From NCBI RefSeq assembly GCF_007595705.1, contig NZ_NISY01000004.1, positions 62,001 to 126,000 on the forward strand: 64,000 bases of DNA, given 5' to 3'. The position numbers and the translations under genes were made by a program. Below the pieces are notes generated by a model. It was given only the letters and a program-made list of their open reading frames with translations, did no database searches and was not told where the DNA came from. Shown here piece after piece: positions 56,822-64,000 of this stretch (position 1 is its first letter; every line of letters begins with the position of its first letter). This DNA is from Streptomyces sp. SAJ15. Its GTDB lineage: Bacteria > Actinomycetota > Actinomycetes > Streptomycetales > Streptomycetaceae.

Positions 56822-57966
56822 CAACCACCCTTCCCGACGCGGCCGCCCCGACGGCGGTCCGCGTCCCCTACGACAGCCTGCTCGGCTTCGCCACCGAGGT
56901 GTTCGCCGCCCGCGGCGTGCCCCGCCCGCGCGCCCGCGCCGCCGCCGAGGCCCTGGTCTACGGCGACCTGGCGGGGATGCGCTCGCACGGCCTGGCCAAC
57001 CTCACCCGGCTCTACCTGCCACTGTTCGACGACGGGCGGGCGGTGCCGGACGCCGAGCCCGAGGTGCTCGCCGACCGCGGCGCCGCGGTCCTCTGGGACG
57101 CCCACAAGGGGCTCGGCCTGTGGGTCGCCGGCGAGGCCATGGAGCTGGCCGCCCGGCGCGCCGCCGAGTACGGCGTCGGCCTGGTCTCGGTCCGCGACGC
57201 CACCCACTTCGGCTGCGCCGGCCACCACACCGAGCGCACCGCGCGACGACACGACGTCGTCGCCGTGCTCGCCTCCAACTGCGGGCGGCAGCGGATCGCC
57301 CGCCCGCCGGGCGGCCGGGTCGCGATGCTCGGCACCAACCCGATGAGCGTCGCCGCCCCGGCCGGCCCCGATCTGCCGCCGTACGTGCTGGACATGTCCA
57401 CCACCGCGGTGCCCACCGGCAAGATCCGGGAGGCCGCGCGCGCCGGCCGTGAGATACCCGAGGGCTGGCTGCAGGACGCCGAGGGCCGGCCGGTCACCGA
57501 CCCGGGCGCGCTCGACCGCGGCGAGGGCTTCCCGCTGTGGCTCGGCGGCAGCCCGGAGACCGGCGCCTACAAGGGCTACGGGCTCGCCCTGCTGGTCGAG
57601 GTGCTCGCCGCGCTGGTGCCCGGCGCCGGACTCGGCCCCGCCACCGAGGCGTACGCCGGCACCGGCGGCCCCTCCGGACGCGACGACGACATCGGCTTCC
57701 TGGCGCTGGCGGTCGCCCCCGGCGCGCTGCGCCCGGTGGCCGACTTCCTCGGCGAGTCGGCCGGCCTCTTCCAGGCCCTGGTCGACTGCCCGCCGGTGCG
57801 CCCCGGCACCCCGGTGAGCTACCCCGGCGCGCGCGAGGCCACCCTGGCCGTCGATGCCCGGCGCGCCGGGGTCCCCCTCACCCCCGAGCTGTACGCGGAG
57901 ATCCGCGCGGTCGCGGCCGAGCTGCGGCTCCCGACCCCGGCCGTCCTGGAAGGGGAGAACTCGTGA
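56818..57966 (+). CDS. LDH2/malate dehydrogenase-family oxidoreductase (operon gene 4)
   Basis: 382 residues of the Ldh_2 family: MRSHGLANLTRLYLPLF, ATHFGCAGHH with the catalytic His, GTNPMSVAAP, LDMSTTAVPTGKI and YKGYGLALLVEVLA. The family reduces 2-keto acids or 2,3-diketo sugars, or cyclic imino acids, with NAD(P)H. It lies between the M20 hydrolase and a second Gfo/Idh gene, with 4-nt overlaps on both sides. Which carbonyl it reduces is unknown. Confidence 0.88.
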   Translation: MTTTLPDAAAPTAVRVPYDSLLGFATEVFAARGVPRPRARAAAEALVYGDLAGMRSHGLANLTRLYLPLFDDGRAVPDAEPEVLADRGAAVLWDAHKGLGLWVAGEAMELAARRAAEYGVGLVSVRDATHFGCAGHHTERTARRHDVVAVLASNCGRQRIARPPGGRVAMLGTNPMSVAAPAGPDLPPYVLDMSTTAVPTGKIREAARAGREIPEGWLQDAEGRPVTDPGALDRGEGFPLWLGGSPETGAYKGYGLALLVEVLAALVPGAGLGPATEAYAGTGGPSGRDDDIGFLALAVAPGALRPVADFLGESAGLFQALVDCPPVRPGTPVSYPGAREATLAVDARRAGVPLTPELYAEIRAVAAELRLPTPAVLEGENS

Positions 57967-59060
57967 CCGACCGGAACAAGGAGACACCACACCCCTCCGC
58001 GGGCCACGGCGTGGAGGACTCCGGCGTGGGCCGCCGGCCCGACGGCGGCCCGGCCGCCCAGCCGCCCGGGAGGGCGCTGCGGGTCGGGATCGTCGGGCTC
58101 GGCGTCATCTCCCGCTTCTATGTGGCAGCCTTCGACGTCCTGCCCGACGTCGAGCTGGCCGCCGTCTGCGACCTGCGCCCCGAGGCGCTCGCCCCCTTCG
58201 CGGGCCGGGTCGCCGGCTACCCGGACCACCGCGCCATGATCGCCGCGGGCGGTCTCGACGCGGTGGTGGTCAACGTGCCCAACGACGCGCACGCCGCCGT
58301 CTGCGCCGATCTGCTGGCCGCCGGTCTCGCGGTCTGCGTGGAGAAGCCCCTGGCGACGCGGGTCGAGGACGGGCGGATGCTGGCCCGGACCGCCGCGGAC
58401 CACGGCGCGGTGCTCTTCACCTCCTTCCACCGCCGCTACAACGACAACGCGCTGGCGCTGCTCGACCGGGTCGGCGAGCTGGACAGCCCGCTGGTCTCCC
58501 TCACCGTCCGCTATCTGGAGCGGATCGAGGAGCACGCGGGCGCCGACCTCTGGTACCTGGACCCGGAGCGCTGCGGCGGCGGCTGCGTCGCCGACAACGG
58601 GCCCAACGCCTTCGACACCGTCCGCCAGTTCCTCGGCCCGGTCCGGGTCGTCGACGCCACCGTCGTCCGGGACGAGCACGGCACCGACCGCCGGTCGACG
58701 GTGCTGCTGCGCGCCGACACCGGCGCCACCGCCCGGGTCGAACTGGACTGGTCCTACCCCGGCGAACGCAAGGACATCGAGGCGCGGTTCGCCGACGGCA
58801 CCGTGCTCACCGCCGACATGCTCGGCGGCCACGACGGCTTCAAGCAGTCGTTGTGGCACGAGTACGTCGGCGTGCTGCGGGACTTCGCCGCCGCCGTACG
58901 GGCCGGCGAGGACCGCTCGGCCGACGGGCTGGCCGCCCTGGAGCTGGTCGCCGAGGTCTACCGGCGCGAGGGCCGCACGGCCCCGGACGCCGACACCGTA
59001 CCGCCCGCCGGTGCCGCCCCCTCGGCCGAGACCGCCCGCACCGCCGGAGCCGCCTCGTGA
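57963..59060 (+). CDS. Gfo/Idh/MocA oxidoreductase with His-to-Asn change (operon gene 5)
   Basis: 365 residues from GTG. After an unusual 38-residue polar N terminus come VGIVGLGVISRFY (41-53), VEKPLATR with EKP at 127-129, and GGGCVADNGPNAFDTVRQF. In the family pattern D-x-G-x-H-x-x-D the His is replaced by Asn215 while Asp211 and Asp218 are kept. It may therefore act by the Lys alone or have a changed reaction. The C terminus is Ala/Pro-rich. Coupled by 4-nt overlaps to genes 4 and 6. Confidence 0.85.
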   Translation: MTDRNKETPHPSAGHGVEDSGVGRRPDGGPAAQPPGRALRVGIVGLGVISRFYVAAFDVLPDVELAAVCDLRPEALAPFAGRVAGYPDHRAMIAAGGLDAVVVNVPNDAHAAVCADLLAAGLAVCVEKPLATRVEDGRMLARTAADHGAVLFTSFHRRYNDNALALLDRVGELDSPLVSLTVRYLERIEEHAGADLWYLDPERCGGGCVADNGPNAFDTVRQFLGPVRVVDATVVRDEHGTDRRSTVLLRADTGATARVELDWSYPGERKDIEARFADGTVLTADMLGGHDGFKQSLWHEYVGVLRDFAAAVRAGEDRSADGLAALELVAEVYRREGRTAPDADTVPPAGAAPSAETARTAGAAS

Positions 59061-59455
59061 ACCCCCACGAGGACGGGCTGAAGCGCCCGGTCACCGGCAG
59101 TCTGGTGAAGGTCCTGATCCACAGCCGCGACGATCGCGGCATGGTGCTGGAGGAGTACGCCAGCCGCTGTGTGCGCCGCGAGGAGATCCACGAACTGGTC
59201 ACCACCGACCAGCACGACCCGACCCCGGGCGCCGTCGTGGACCGCGTCGGCTTCCTGGGCTTCGTGGAGATCGCCGCCGGAGGCGTCATCGACCGCGGCG
59301 ACGAGGTGCGGGCCGACGGCCATCTGATCGGCACCGTGCTCGGCTTCGACGCCTGCCACTTCCCCAACCACTACAACGTCCTGATCGCGGTCGACAAGAC
59401 GGCCACCGGCCCGGACCTCGGACTCACCCCGGAGATGGAGGTGCGCTTTGGCTGA
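59057..59455 (+). CDS. Small conserved protein of unknown function (operon gene 6)
   Basis: 132 residues from GTG. No domain recognised. The segments [40 protein letters not shown] and [18 protein letters not shown] look like a compact beta-rich fold. Its 3' end overlaps dxs by 8 nt. Because it is locked between a Gfo/Idh gene and dxs, it is probably a pathway protein, perhaps a small enzyme or binding protein. Confidence 0.7.
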   Translation: MNPHEDGLKRPVTGSLVKVLIHSRDDRGMVLEEYASRCVRREEIHELVTTDQHDPTPGAVVDRVGFLGFVEIAAGGVIDRGDEVRADGHLIGTVLGFDACHFPNHYNVLIAVDKTATGPDLGLTPEMEVRFG

Positions 59456-61355
59456 GCCGCCCACCCCGCTGCTGGACACCGTCACCGGCCCGGAGCGCCT
59501 GCGGGCGCTGGACCCGTCCCGGCTGCCCGAGCTCGCCCGCGAGATCCGGGAGTTCCTCATCGCCGCCGTCTCCAGGACCGGCGGCCACCTGGGCCCCAAC
59601 CTCGGCGTGGTCGAGCTGACCATCGCCCTGCACCGGGTCTTCGACTCCCCGCGCGACCGCCTGCTGTGGGACACCGGCCACCAGACCTACGTCCACAAAC
59701 TGCTCACCGGCCGCAAGGACTTCTCCCGGCTGCGCAGCCGCGGCGGGCTCTCCGGCTACCCCAGCCAGGACGAGTCCGAGCACGACGTCATCGAGAACTC
59801 ACACGCCTCGACCGCGCTGAGCTACGCCGACGGCCTCGCCAAGGCGCACCGGCTGCGCGGCCTGACCGGCCGCCACGTGGTCGCGGTCATCGGCGACGGC
59901 GCGCTCACCGGCGGCATGGCCTGGGAGGCGCTCAACAACATCGCCGCCGCCAAGGACCTGCCGTTGATCATCGTCGTCAACGACAACGGCCGCTCCTACG
60001 CCCCCACCCGGGGCGGGCTCGCCGACCACCTCACCACCCTGCGCACCACCCAGGGCTACGAGCGCTTCCTGCGCTGGGGCAAGGACCGGCTGCGCGACAG
60101 GCCCCTCGGCGGCCCGCTCTACGACGCGCTGCACGGGGCGAAGAAGGGGCTGAAGGACCTCGTCGCCCCACAGGGACTCTTCGAGGACCTGGGGCTCAAG
60201 TACGTCGGGCCGGTGGACGGCCACGACACGGCGGCGGTGGAGGCCGCGCTGGGCCGCGCCAAGGCGTTCGGCGGGCCCGTCATCGTGCACTGCATCACCC
60301 GCAAGGGCCACGGCCACCCGCCCGCCGAGGCGCACGAACTGGACCGCTTCCACGCCATCGGCGCGGTCGCGACGCCCGGCGCCCGGCCGACCGGACCCTC
60401 CTGGACCTCGGTGTTCGCGAAGGAGATGGTCGAGGTCGGGGCGGAGCGCGAGGACGTCGTCGCCATCACCGCCGCCATGCTGCAACCGGTGGGCCTGGAC
60501 GCCTTCGCGACCGCCTACCCGGAGCGCGTCTTCGACGTGGGGATCGCCGAGCAGCACGCGGTGACCTCGGCGGCCGGCCTCGCCCTCGGCGGGCTGCACC
60601 CGGTGGTGGCCGTCTACGCCACCTTCCTCAACCGCGCCTTCGACCAGGTGCTGATGGACGTAGCGCTGCACCGCTGCGGGGTGACCTTCGTCCTGGACCG
60701 GGCGGGCGCCACCGGCAACGACGGCCCCAGCCACAACGGCATGTGGGACCTGTCGATCCTCCAGGCCGTCCCCGGCCTACGGATCGCCGCGCCGCGCGAC
60801 GGCACCCGGCTGCGGGCCCAACTGCGCCAGGCGGTGGCGGTGACCGACGGCCCGACCGTGGTCCGCTTCCCCAAGGGGCCGGTCGCCGCCGACACCGAGC
60901 CGGTCGCCACCGTCGGCGGCCTGGACGTCCTGGCCCGGCCGCGCGGCACCCAGCGCGTCGACGTGCTGCTGGTCTCCGTCGGAGCCATGGCCGGCACCGC
61001 GCTCGCCGCCGCCCGGGAGCTCGCCGACCGCGGGATCACGGCCACCGTGGTGGACCCGTGCTGGGTCAAGCCGGTCGACCCGGCCCTGGTGCGGCTCGCC
61101 GCCGACCACGCGCTGGTGGCCACCGTCGAGGACAACGGCCGGGTGGGCGGGGTGGGCGGCGCCATCGCCCAGGCGGTGCGGGACGGCGGGGTCGCCACCC
61201 CCGTCCACACCTTCGGCCTGACCCAGAAGTTCTTCGACCACGGCAGCCGCGGCGAGTTGCTGACCGAGGCCGGACTCCAACCCGCGACCCTCGCCGACGA
61301 CATCGCCGAGGCGCTGGCGGCGGCCGGCGCCGCCCGACTGAAGGGGGCCTCATGA
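59448..61355 (+). CDS. dxs: 1-deoxy-D-xylulose-5-phosphate synthase (operon gene 7)
   Basis: 635 residues from TTG at 59448, with GGAGG six bases upstream deciding the start. The ThDP and metal segments [12 protein letters not shown] (His47), [12 protein letters not shown] (His78), [14 protein letters not shown] (149-162) and DNGRSYAPT are intact. So are [15 protein letters not shown] and the C-terminal transketolase domain. It makes the first MEP intermediate from pyruvate and glyceraldehyde 3-phosphate. Its presence in an operon with pathway genes, rather than alone, marks it as a cluster-specific flux booster. Overlaps ispG by 4 nt. Confidence 0.95.
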   Translation: MAEPPTPLLDTVTGPERLRALDPSRLPELAREIREFLIAAVSRTGGHLGPNLGVVELTIALHRVFDSPRDRLLWDTGHQTYVHKLLTGRKDFSRLRSRGGLSGYPSQDESEHDVIENSHASTALSYADGLAKAHRLRGLTGRHVVAVIGDGALTGGMAWEALNNIAAAKDLPLIIVVNDNGRSYAPTRGGLADHLTTLRTTQGYERFLRWGKDRLRDRPLGGPLYDALHGAKKGLKDLVAPQGLFEDLGLKYVGPVDGHDTAAVEAALGRAKAFGGPVIVHCITRKGHGHPPAEAHELDRFHAIGAVATPGARPTGPSWTSVFAKEMVEVGAEREDVVAITAAMLQPVGLDAFATAYPERVFDVGIAEQHAVTSAAGLALGGLHPVVAVYATFLNRAFDQVLMDVALHRCGVTFVLDRAGATGNDGPSHNGMWDLSILQAVPGLRIAAPRDGTRLRAQLRQAVAVTDGPTVVRFPKGPVAADTEPVATVGGLDVLARPRGTQRVDVLLVSVGAMAGTALAAARELADRGITATVVDPCWVKPVDPALVRLAADHALVATVEDNGRVGGVGGAIAQAVRDGGVATPVHTFGLTQKFFDHGSRGELLTEAGLQPATLADDIAEALAAAGAARLKGAS

Positions 61356-62462
61356 CCGCCGTCTCACTCGGCATCCCGGCCGTACCGACCACCCTCGCCC
61401 CGCGCCGGGCCAGCCGACGGATCCAGGTGGGGTCGGTGGCCGTGGGCGGGGGTGCGCCGGTGTCGGTGCAGTCCATGACGACGACGGTCACGGCGGACAT
61501 CGGTGCGACGTTGCAGCAGATCGCGGAGTTGACGGCCTCGGGGTGTCAGATCGTGCGGGTGGCCTGCCCCTCGCAGGATGACGCGGACGCGTTGCCGGTG
61601 ATCGCGAGGAAGTCGCAGATCCCGGTGATCGCGGACATCCACTTCCAGCCGAAGTACGTGTTCGCGGCGATCGACGCCGGTTGCGCCGCGGTGCGGGTCA
61701 ATCCGGGGAACATCCGGCAGTTCGACGACAAGGTGAAGGAGATCGCCAAGGCGGCCTCCGACGCCGGTGTCCCGATCCGTATCGGCGTCAACGCCGGTTC
61801 GCTGGACAAGCGGCTGCTGGCGAAGTACGGCAAGGCCACGCCGGAGGCGCTGGTGGAGTCGGCGCTGTGGGAGTGCTCGCTGTTCGAGGAGCACGGCTTC
61901 AGGGACATCAAGATCTCCGTCAAGCACAACGACCCGGTGGTCATGGTCAACGCCTACCGGCAGCTCGCCGCCCGGTGTGACTACCCGCTCCACCTGGGCG
62001 TCACCGAGGCGGGCCCCGCCTTCCAGGGCACCATCAAGTCCGCGGTGGCCTTCGGCGCCCTGCTCTCGGAGGGCATCGGCGACACCATCCGGGTCTCCCT
62101 CTCCGCTCCGCCGGCGGAGGAGGTCAAGGTCGGCATCCAGATCCTGTCCCTCCTGCGGGCGTGCCCAGGTGGACGTCTACAAGCTGGCCGATCAGGTGAC
62201 CGCGGGTCTTGAGGGGATGGAGGTGCCGTTGCGGGTGGCGGTGATGGGCTGTGTCGTGAACGGTCCCGGCGAGGCTCGGGAGGCCGACCTCGGTGTGGCC
62301 TCGGGCAACGGCAAGGGACAGATCTTCGTGAAGGGCGAGGTGATCAAGACGGTGCCCGAGTCGAAGATCGTCGAGACCCTCATCGAAGAGGCCATGAAGC
62401 TCGCCGAGCGGATGGAGCAGGACGGCACCCCCTCGGGCAAGCCCGAGGTCGACGTCGCCTGA
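61352..62462 (+). pseudogene. ispG: ispG (gcpE) with internal frameshifting deletion (operon gene 8)
   Basis: The first frame (61352 to about 62146) gives a normal IspG from [16 protein letters not shown] to [12 protein letters not shown]. The normal sequence then continues in the +1 frame from TGTCCCTCCTGC (CPSC) at 62145 to [17 protein letters not shown] and the stop at 62462. The linker of about 15 residues normally found between IL and CPSC is missing. TCCTG at 62142 is consistent with deletion between two TCCTG copies, 44 nt apart in an intact gene. All iron-sulfur Cys codons survive, but in two frames. As read, the protein would lack the [4Fe-4S] domain. Confidence 0.9.
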
Positions 62463-62506
62463 GCGGAGCCCTTCGACGGATTCCCCCACCGCGACGGATT
62501 CAGGAA

Positions 62507-62541
62507 GCCCCCGATACGACATCAGGTGTCGTATCGGGGGC
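62507..62541 (+). terminator. Intrinsic terminator after ispG
   Basis: A 15-bp perfect stem (62507-62521 with 62527-62541), loop TCAGG, followed by CTTTTCC. It closes the eight-gene operon and separates it from the aminotransferase genes. Confidence 0.88.
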
Positions 62542-62644
62542 CTTTTCCATGCCCGGGCCCATGACAAGCCCTGCTAATTCCGCGAAGGACCGGCAATTTA
62601 TTGTCCGTAGCGGCACAAGCGGGCACCTCCGTAGCGTCATTCCC

Positions 62645-63832
62645 ATGCCGACCACGTCAATTCCGCGCCAGGCGCCACCGGTTCCGTTCTTCACCCAGGC
62701 GGAAAGCTTCACCGAGCTGTGGCCGCTCATCGCTCGGCACACCGATGACGTCTTCGACCGCGGCAAGTACTCCCATGGCCGTAAGGTCGCCGAACTGGAA
62801 AGCGCCATCGCCGGATACACCGGCGCCCGGCACGCCGTGGCGGTCAACAGCGGCACCGACGCCCTGGTCCTCCTGTTGCGCGCGGCGGGCGTCGAGCCGG
62901 GCGACGAGGTCATCGTCCCCGCCTTCAGCTTCTTCGCCTCCGCCTCCGCCGTCAGCCTGGCCGGGGCCACCCCGGTCTTCGCCGACATCACCGCGGACGG
63001 CGACTACGGCATGGACGCCGGCTCCGCCGAGGCGGCGATCACCGACCGCACCCGCGCCCTGCTGCCCGTGCACCTCTTCAGCCAGCTCGCCGACATGGCG
63101 GCGCTCTCGGGGCTGGCCCACCGCCATGGGCTGACCCTGCTGGAGGACAGCGCCGAGGCCATCGGGATGCGCTGGAACGGCACCCACGCCGGCCTGTTGG
63201 GCGCCGGCGGCGTGCTGTCCTTCTTCCCCACCAAGACCCTCGGCGCGCTGGGCGACGCCGGAATGATCCTCACCGATGACGAGCAGGTCGCCGAGCGGGC
63301 CGGGGTGCTGCGCCACCACGGCCGGATGGGCCGGACCATCGACCACATCGCGGGGATCTCCAACCTCTCCGGGGTCTCCGGCACCAACAGCAAGATGGAC
63401 GACGTCCAGGCGGCGGTGCTGCTGGCCAAGCTGACCCGACTGGACCAGGACATCGCCCGCCGCGCCGAGCTCGCCGCCGCCTACACCGAGCGACTGGCCG
63501 GCGCCGACGGGGTGCTGGCCGTGCCCCGCCGGGTGGCGCGGCCGGTCGCCAGCGACCCGGTCCACTACGTCTACCTCGTCGAGGTCGAGCGGCGGGACGA
63601 GCTGGTGGCCCATCTGACCGCCCGCTCGATCGGCACCGAGACCTACTACCCCCGGCCGCTGCACCTCCAGCCCTGCTACGCCGGGCACCCGGACCACCGC
63701 GCGGGCCGCTTCCCGGTCGCCGAGGCCGCCTGCGAGCGGACCGTCGCGCTGCCGCTCTACCCGGACCTCACCGAAGAGCAGCTCGACACCGTGTGCACCG
63801 CGATCTTCGACTTCTACGCCGGGAGGCGGTGA
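62645..63832 (+). CDS. DegT/DnrJ/EryC1-family aminotransferase (first copy)
   Basis: 395 residues from the ATG at 62645; an earlier start at 62549 would begin just past the terminator and is not supported. PLP site: NSGTDALVLLLRAAGV, LEDSAEAIG (Asp168) and SFFPTKTLGALGD with Lys197. The family transfers an amino group to a keto sugar or cyclitol ketone. It is followed 2 bp later by a second family member, so the pathway may install two amines or use two regioisomeric steps. No clear ribosome site is visible before the ATG. Confidence 0.9.
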   Translation: MPTTSIPRQAPPVPFFTQAESFTELWPLIARHTDDVFDRGKYSHGRKVAELESAIAGYTGARHAVAVNSGTDALVLLLRAAGVEPGDEVIVPAFSFFASASAVSLAGATPVFADITADGDYGMDAGSAEAAITDRTRALLPVHLFSQLADMAALSGLAHRHGLTLLEDSAEAIGMRWNGTHAGLLGAGGVLSFFPTKTLGALGDAGMILTDDEQVAERAGVLRHHGRMGRTIDHIAGISNLSGVSGTNSKMDDVQAAVLLAKLTRLDQDIARRAELAAAYTERLAGADGVLAVPRRVARPVASDPVHYVYLVEVERRDELVAHLTARSIGTETYYPRPLHLQPCYAGHPDHRAGRFPVAEAACERTVALPLYPDLTEEQLDTVCTAIFDFYAGRR

Positions 63833-63834
63833 CG

Positions 63835-64000
63835 ATGTCCCTCATCCCCTTCTTCCCCCCCGACCTCTTCGAGCAGGACCGCGAGGCGTTCAAGCGGCTG
63901 CTGCACGAGGTGGGGACCGACGCCGAGCAGAAGTTCATCCTGGGCCGGCGCACCGCGGAGCTGGAGGCGGAGCTCGCCCGCTCCACCGGCGCCGAACACG
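63835..64000 (+). CDS. DegT/DnrJ/EryC1-family aminotransferase (second copy, partial)
   Basis: Only the first 55 residues are in the window; GGGAGG precedes the ATG. PFFPPDLFEQDREAFKRLL and FILGRRTAELEAELARSTGA match the N-terminal segment of sugar aminotransferases, comparable with VPFF and GRKVAELESAIAGYTGA in the copy upstream. It runs off the right edge. Confidence 0.82.
   Translation, partial: MSLIPFFPPDLFEQDREAFKRLLHEVGTDAEQKFILGRRTAELEAELARSTGAEH

Noticed and set aside
62130..62165. Programmed ribosomal frameshift in ispG
   Set aside because: A shift alone would not restore the missing linker of about 15 residues. The deletion between TCCTG copies explains both the loss and the frame change.

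Overview
The window is high-GC, gene-dense actinobacterial DNA with the marks of a Streptomyces-type chromosome. It has GTG and TTG starts, many 1-17 nt gene overlaps, perfect inverted-repeat terminators between convergent genes, XRE/DUF5753, DUF397 and DUF6879 gene groups, and a genus-typical intergenic repeat. I saw no rRNA, tRNA, CRISPR array, insertion sequence or origin.

Layout. 1-1.6 kb: copper export (partial copA, copZ, a CsoR-like box). 1.9-15 kb: a nearly complete myo-inositol catabolic locus in two divergent arms. The minus arm has two Gfo/Idh dehydrogenases, an IolE-like isomerase and a sugar ABC importer. The plus arm has iolC, a TIM-barrel aldolase-like gene, iolB, iolD and mmsA. 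The arms share a 328-bp control region. 15-22.2 kb: MFS/MerR pair, FUSC protein, LysR regulator, a CrcB-DUF190-CrcB fluoride-channel operon and a TetR regulator.

22.3-32.8 kb: a large LuxR-type ATPase regulator, then a coupled minus-strand set (large FAD protein, ispH, polyprenyl diphosphate synthase) divergent from an acyl-adenylating ligase and an FAD amine-oxidase-like enzyme. 32.8-49.8 kb: accessory DNA with a WXG-like/lysozyme-like/lipoprotein trio, C39-like protease, small regulators, conserved streptomycete hypothetical genes, a patch of three decayed genes (40.2-41.7 kb), a DHA2 efflux pump with its XRE-cupin regulator, and an MMPL exporter.

50-64 kb: the most interesting part. A UbiA-family prenyltransferase is coupled to a BenE-type transporter, with a methyltransferase upstream. 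Divergent from these is an eight-gene operon in which every gene overlaps the next: Gfo/Idh, sugar isomerase, M20 hydrolase, LDH2-type dehydrogenase, second Gfo/Idh, small unknown protein, dxs, ispG. An intrinsic terminator follows, then two DegT/DnrJ aminotransferases, the second cut by the window end. MEP-pathway genes (dxs, ispG, and ispH at 26.5 kb) beside a prenyl synthase and a UbiA enzyme indicate a secondary-metabolite terpenoid or meroterpenoid locus. The dehydrogenase/isomerase/aminotransferase set points to an amino-sugar or aminocyclitol-like building block. I do not recognise this combination. The ispG copy is broken by an apparent 44-nt deletion between two TCCTG repeats. No canonical class I terpene cyclase is visible, so the scaffold-forming step is either the UbiA enzyme or lies beyond the right edge.
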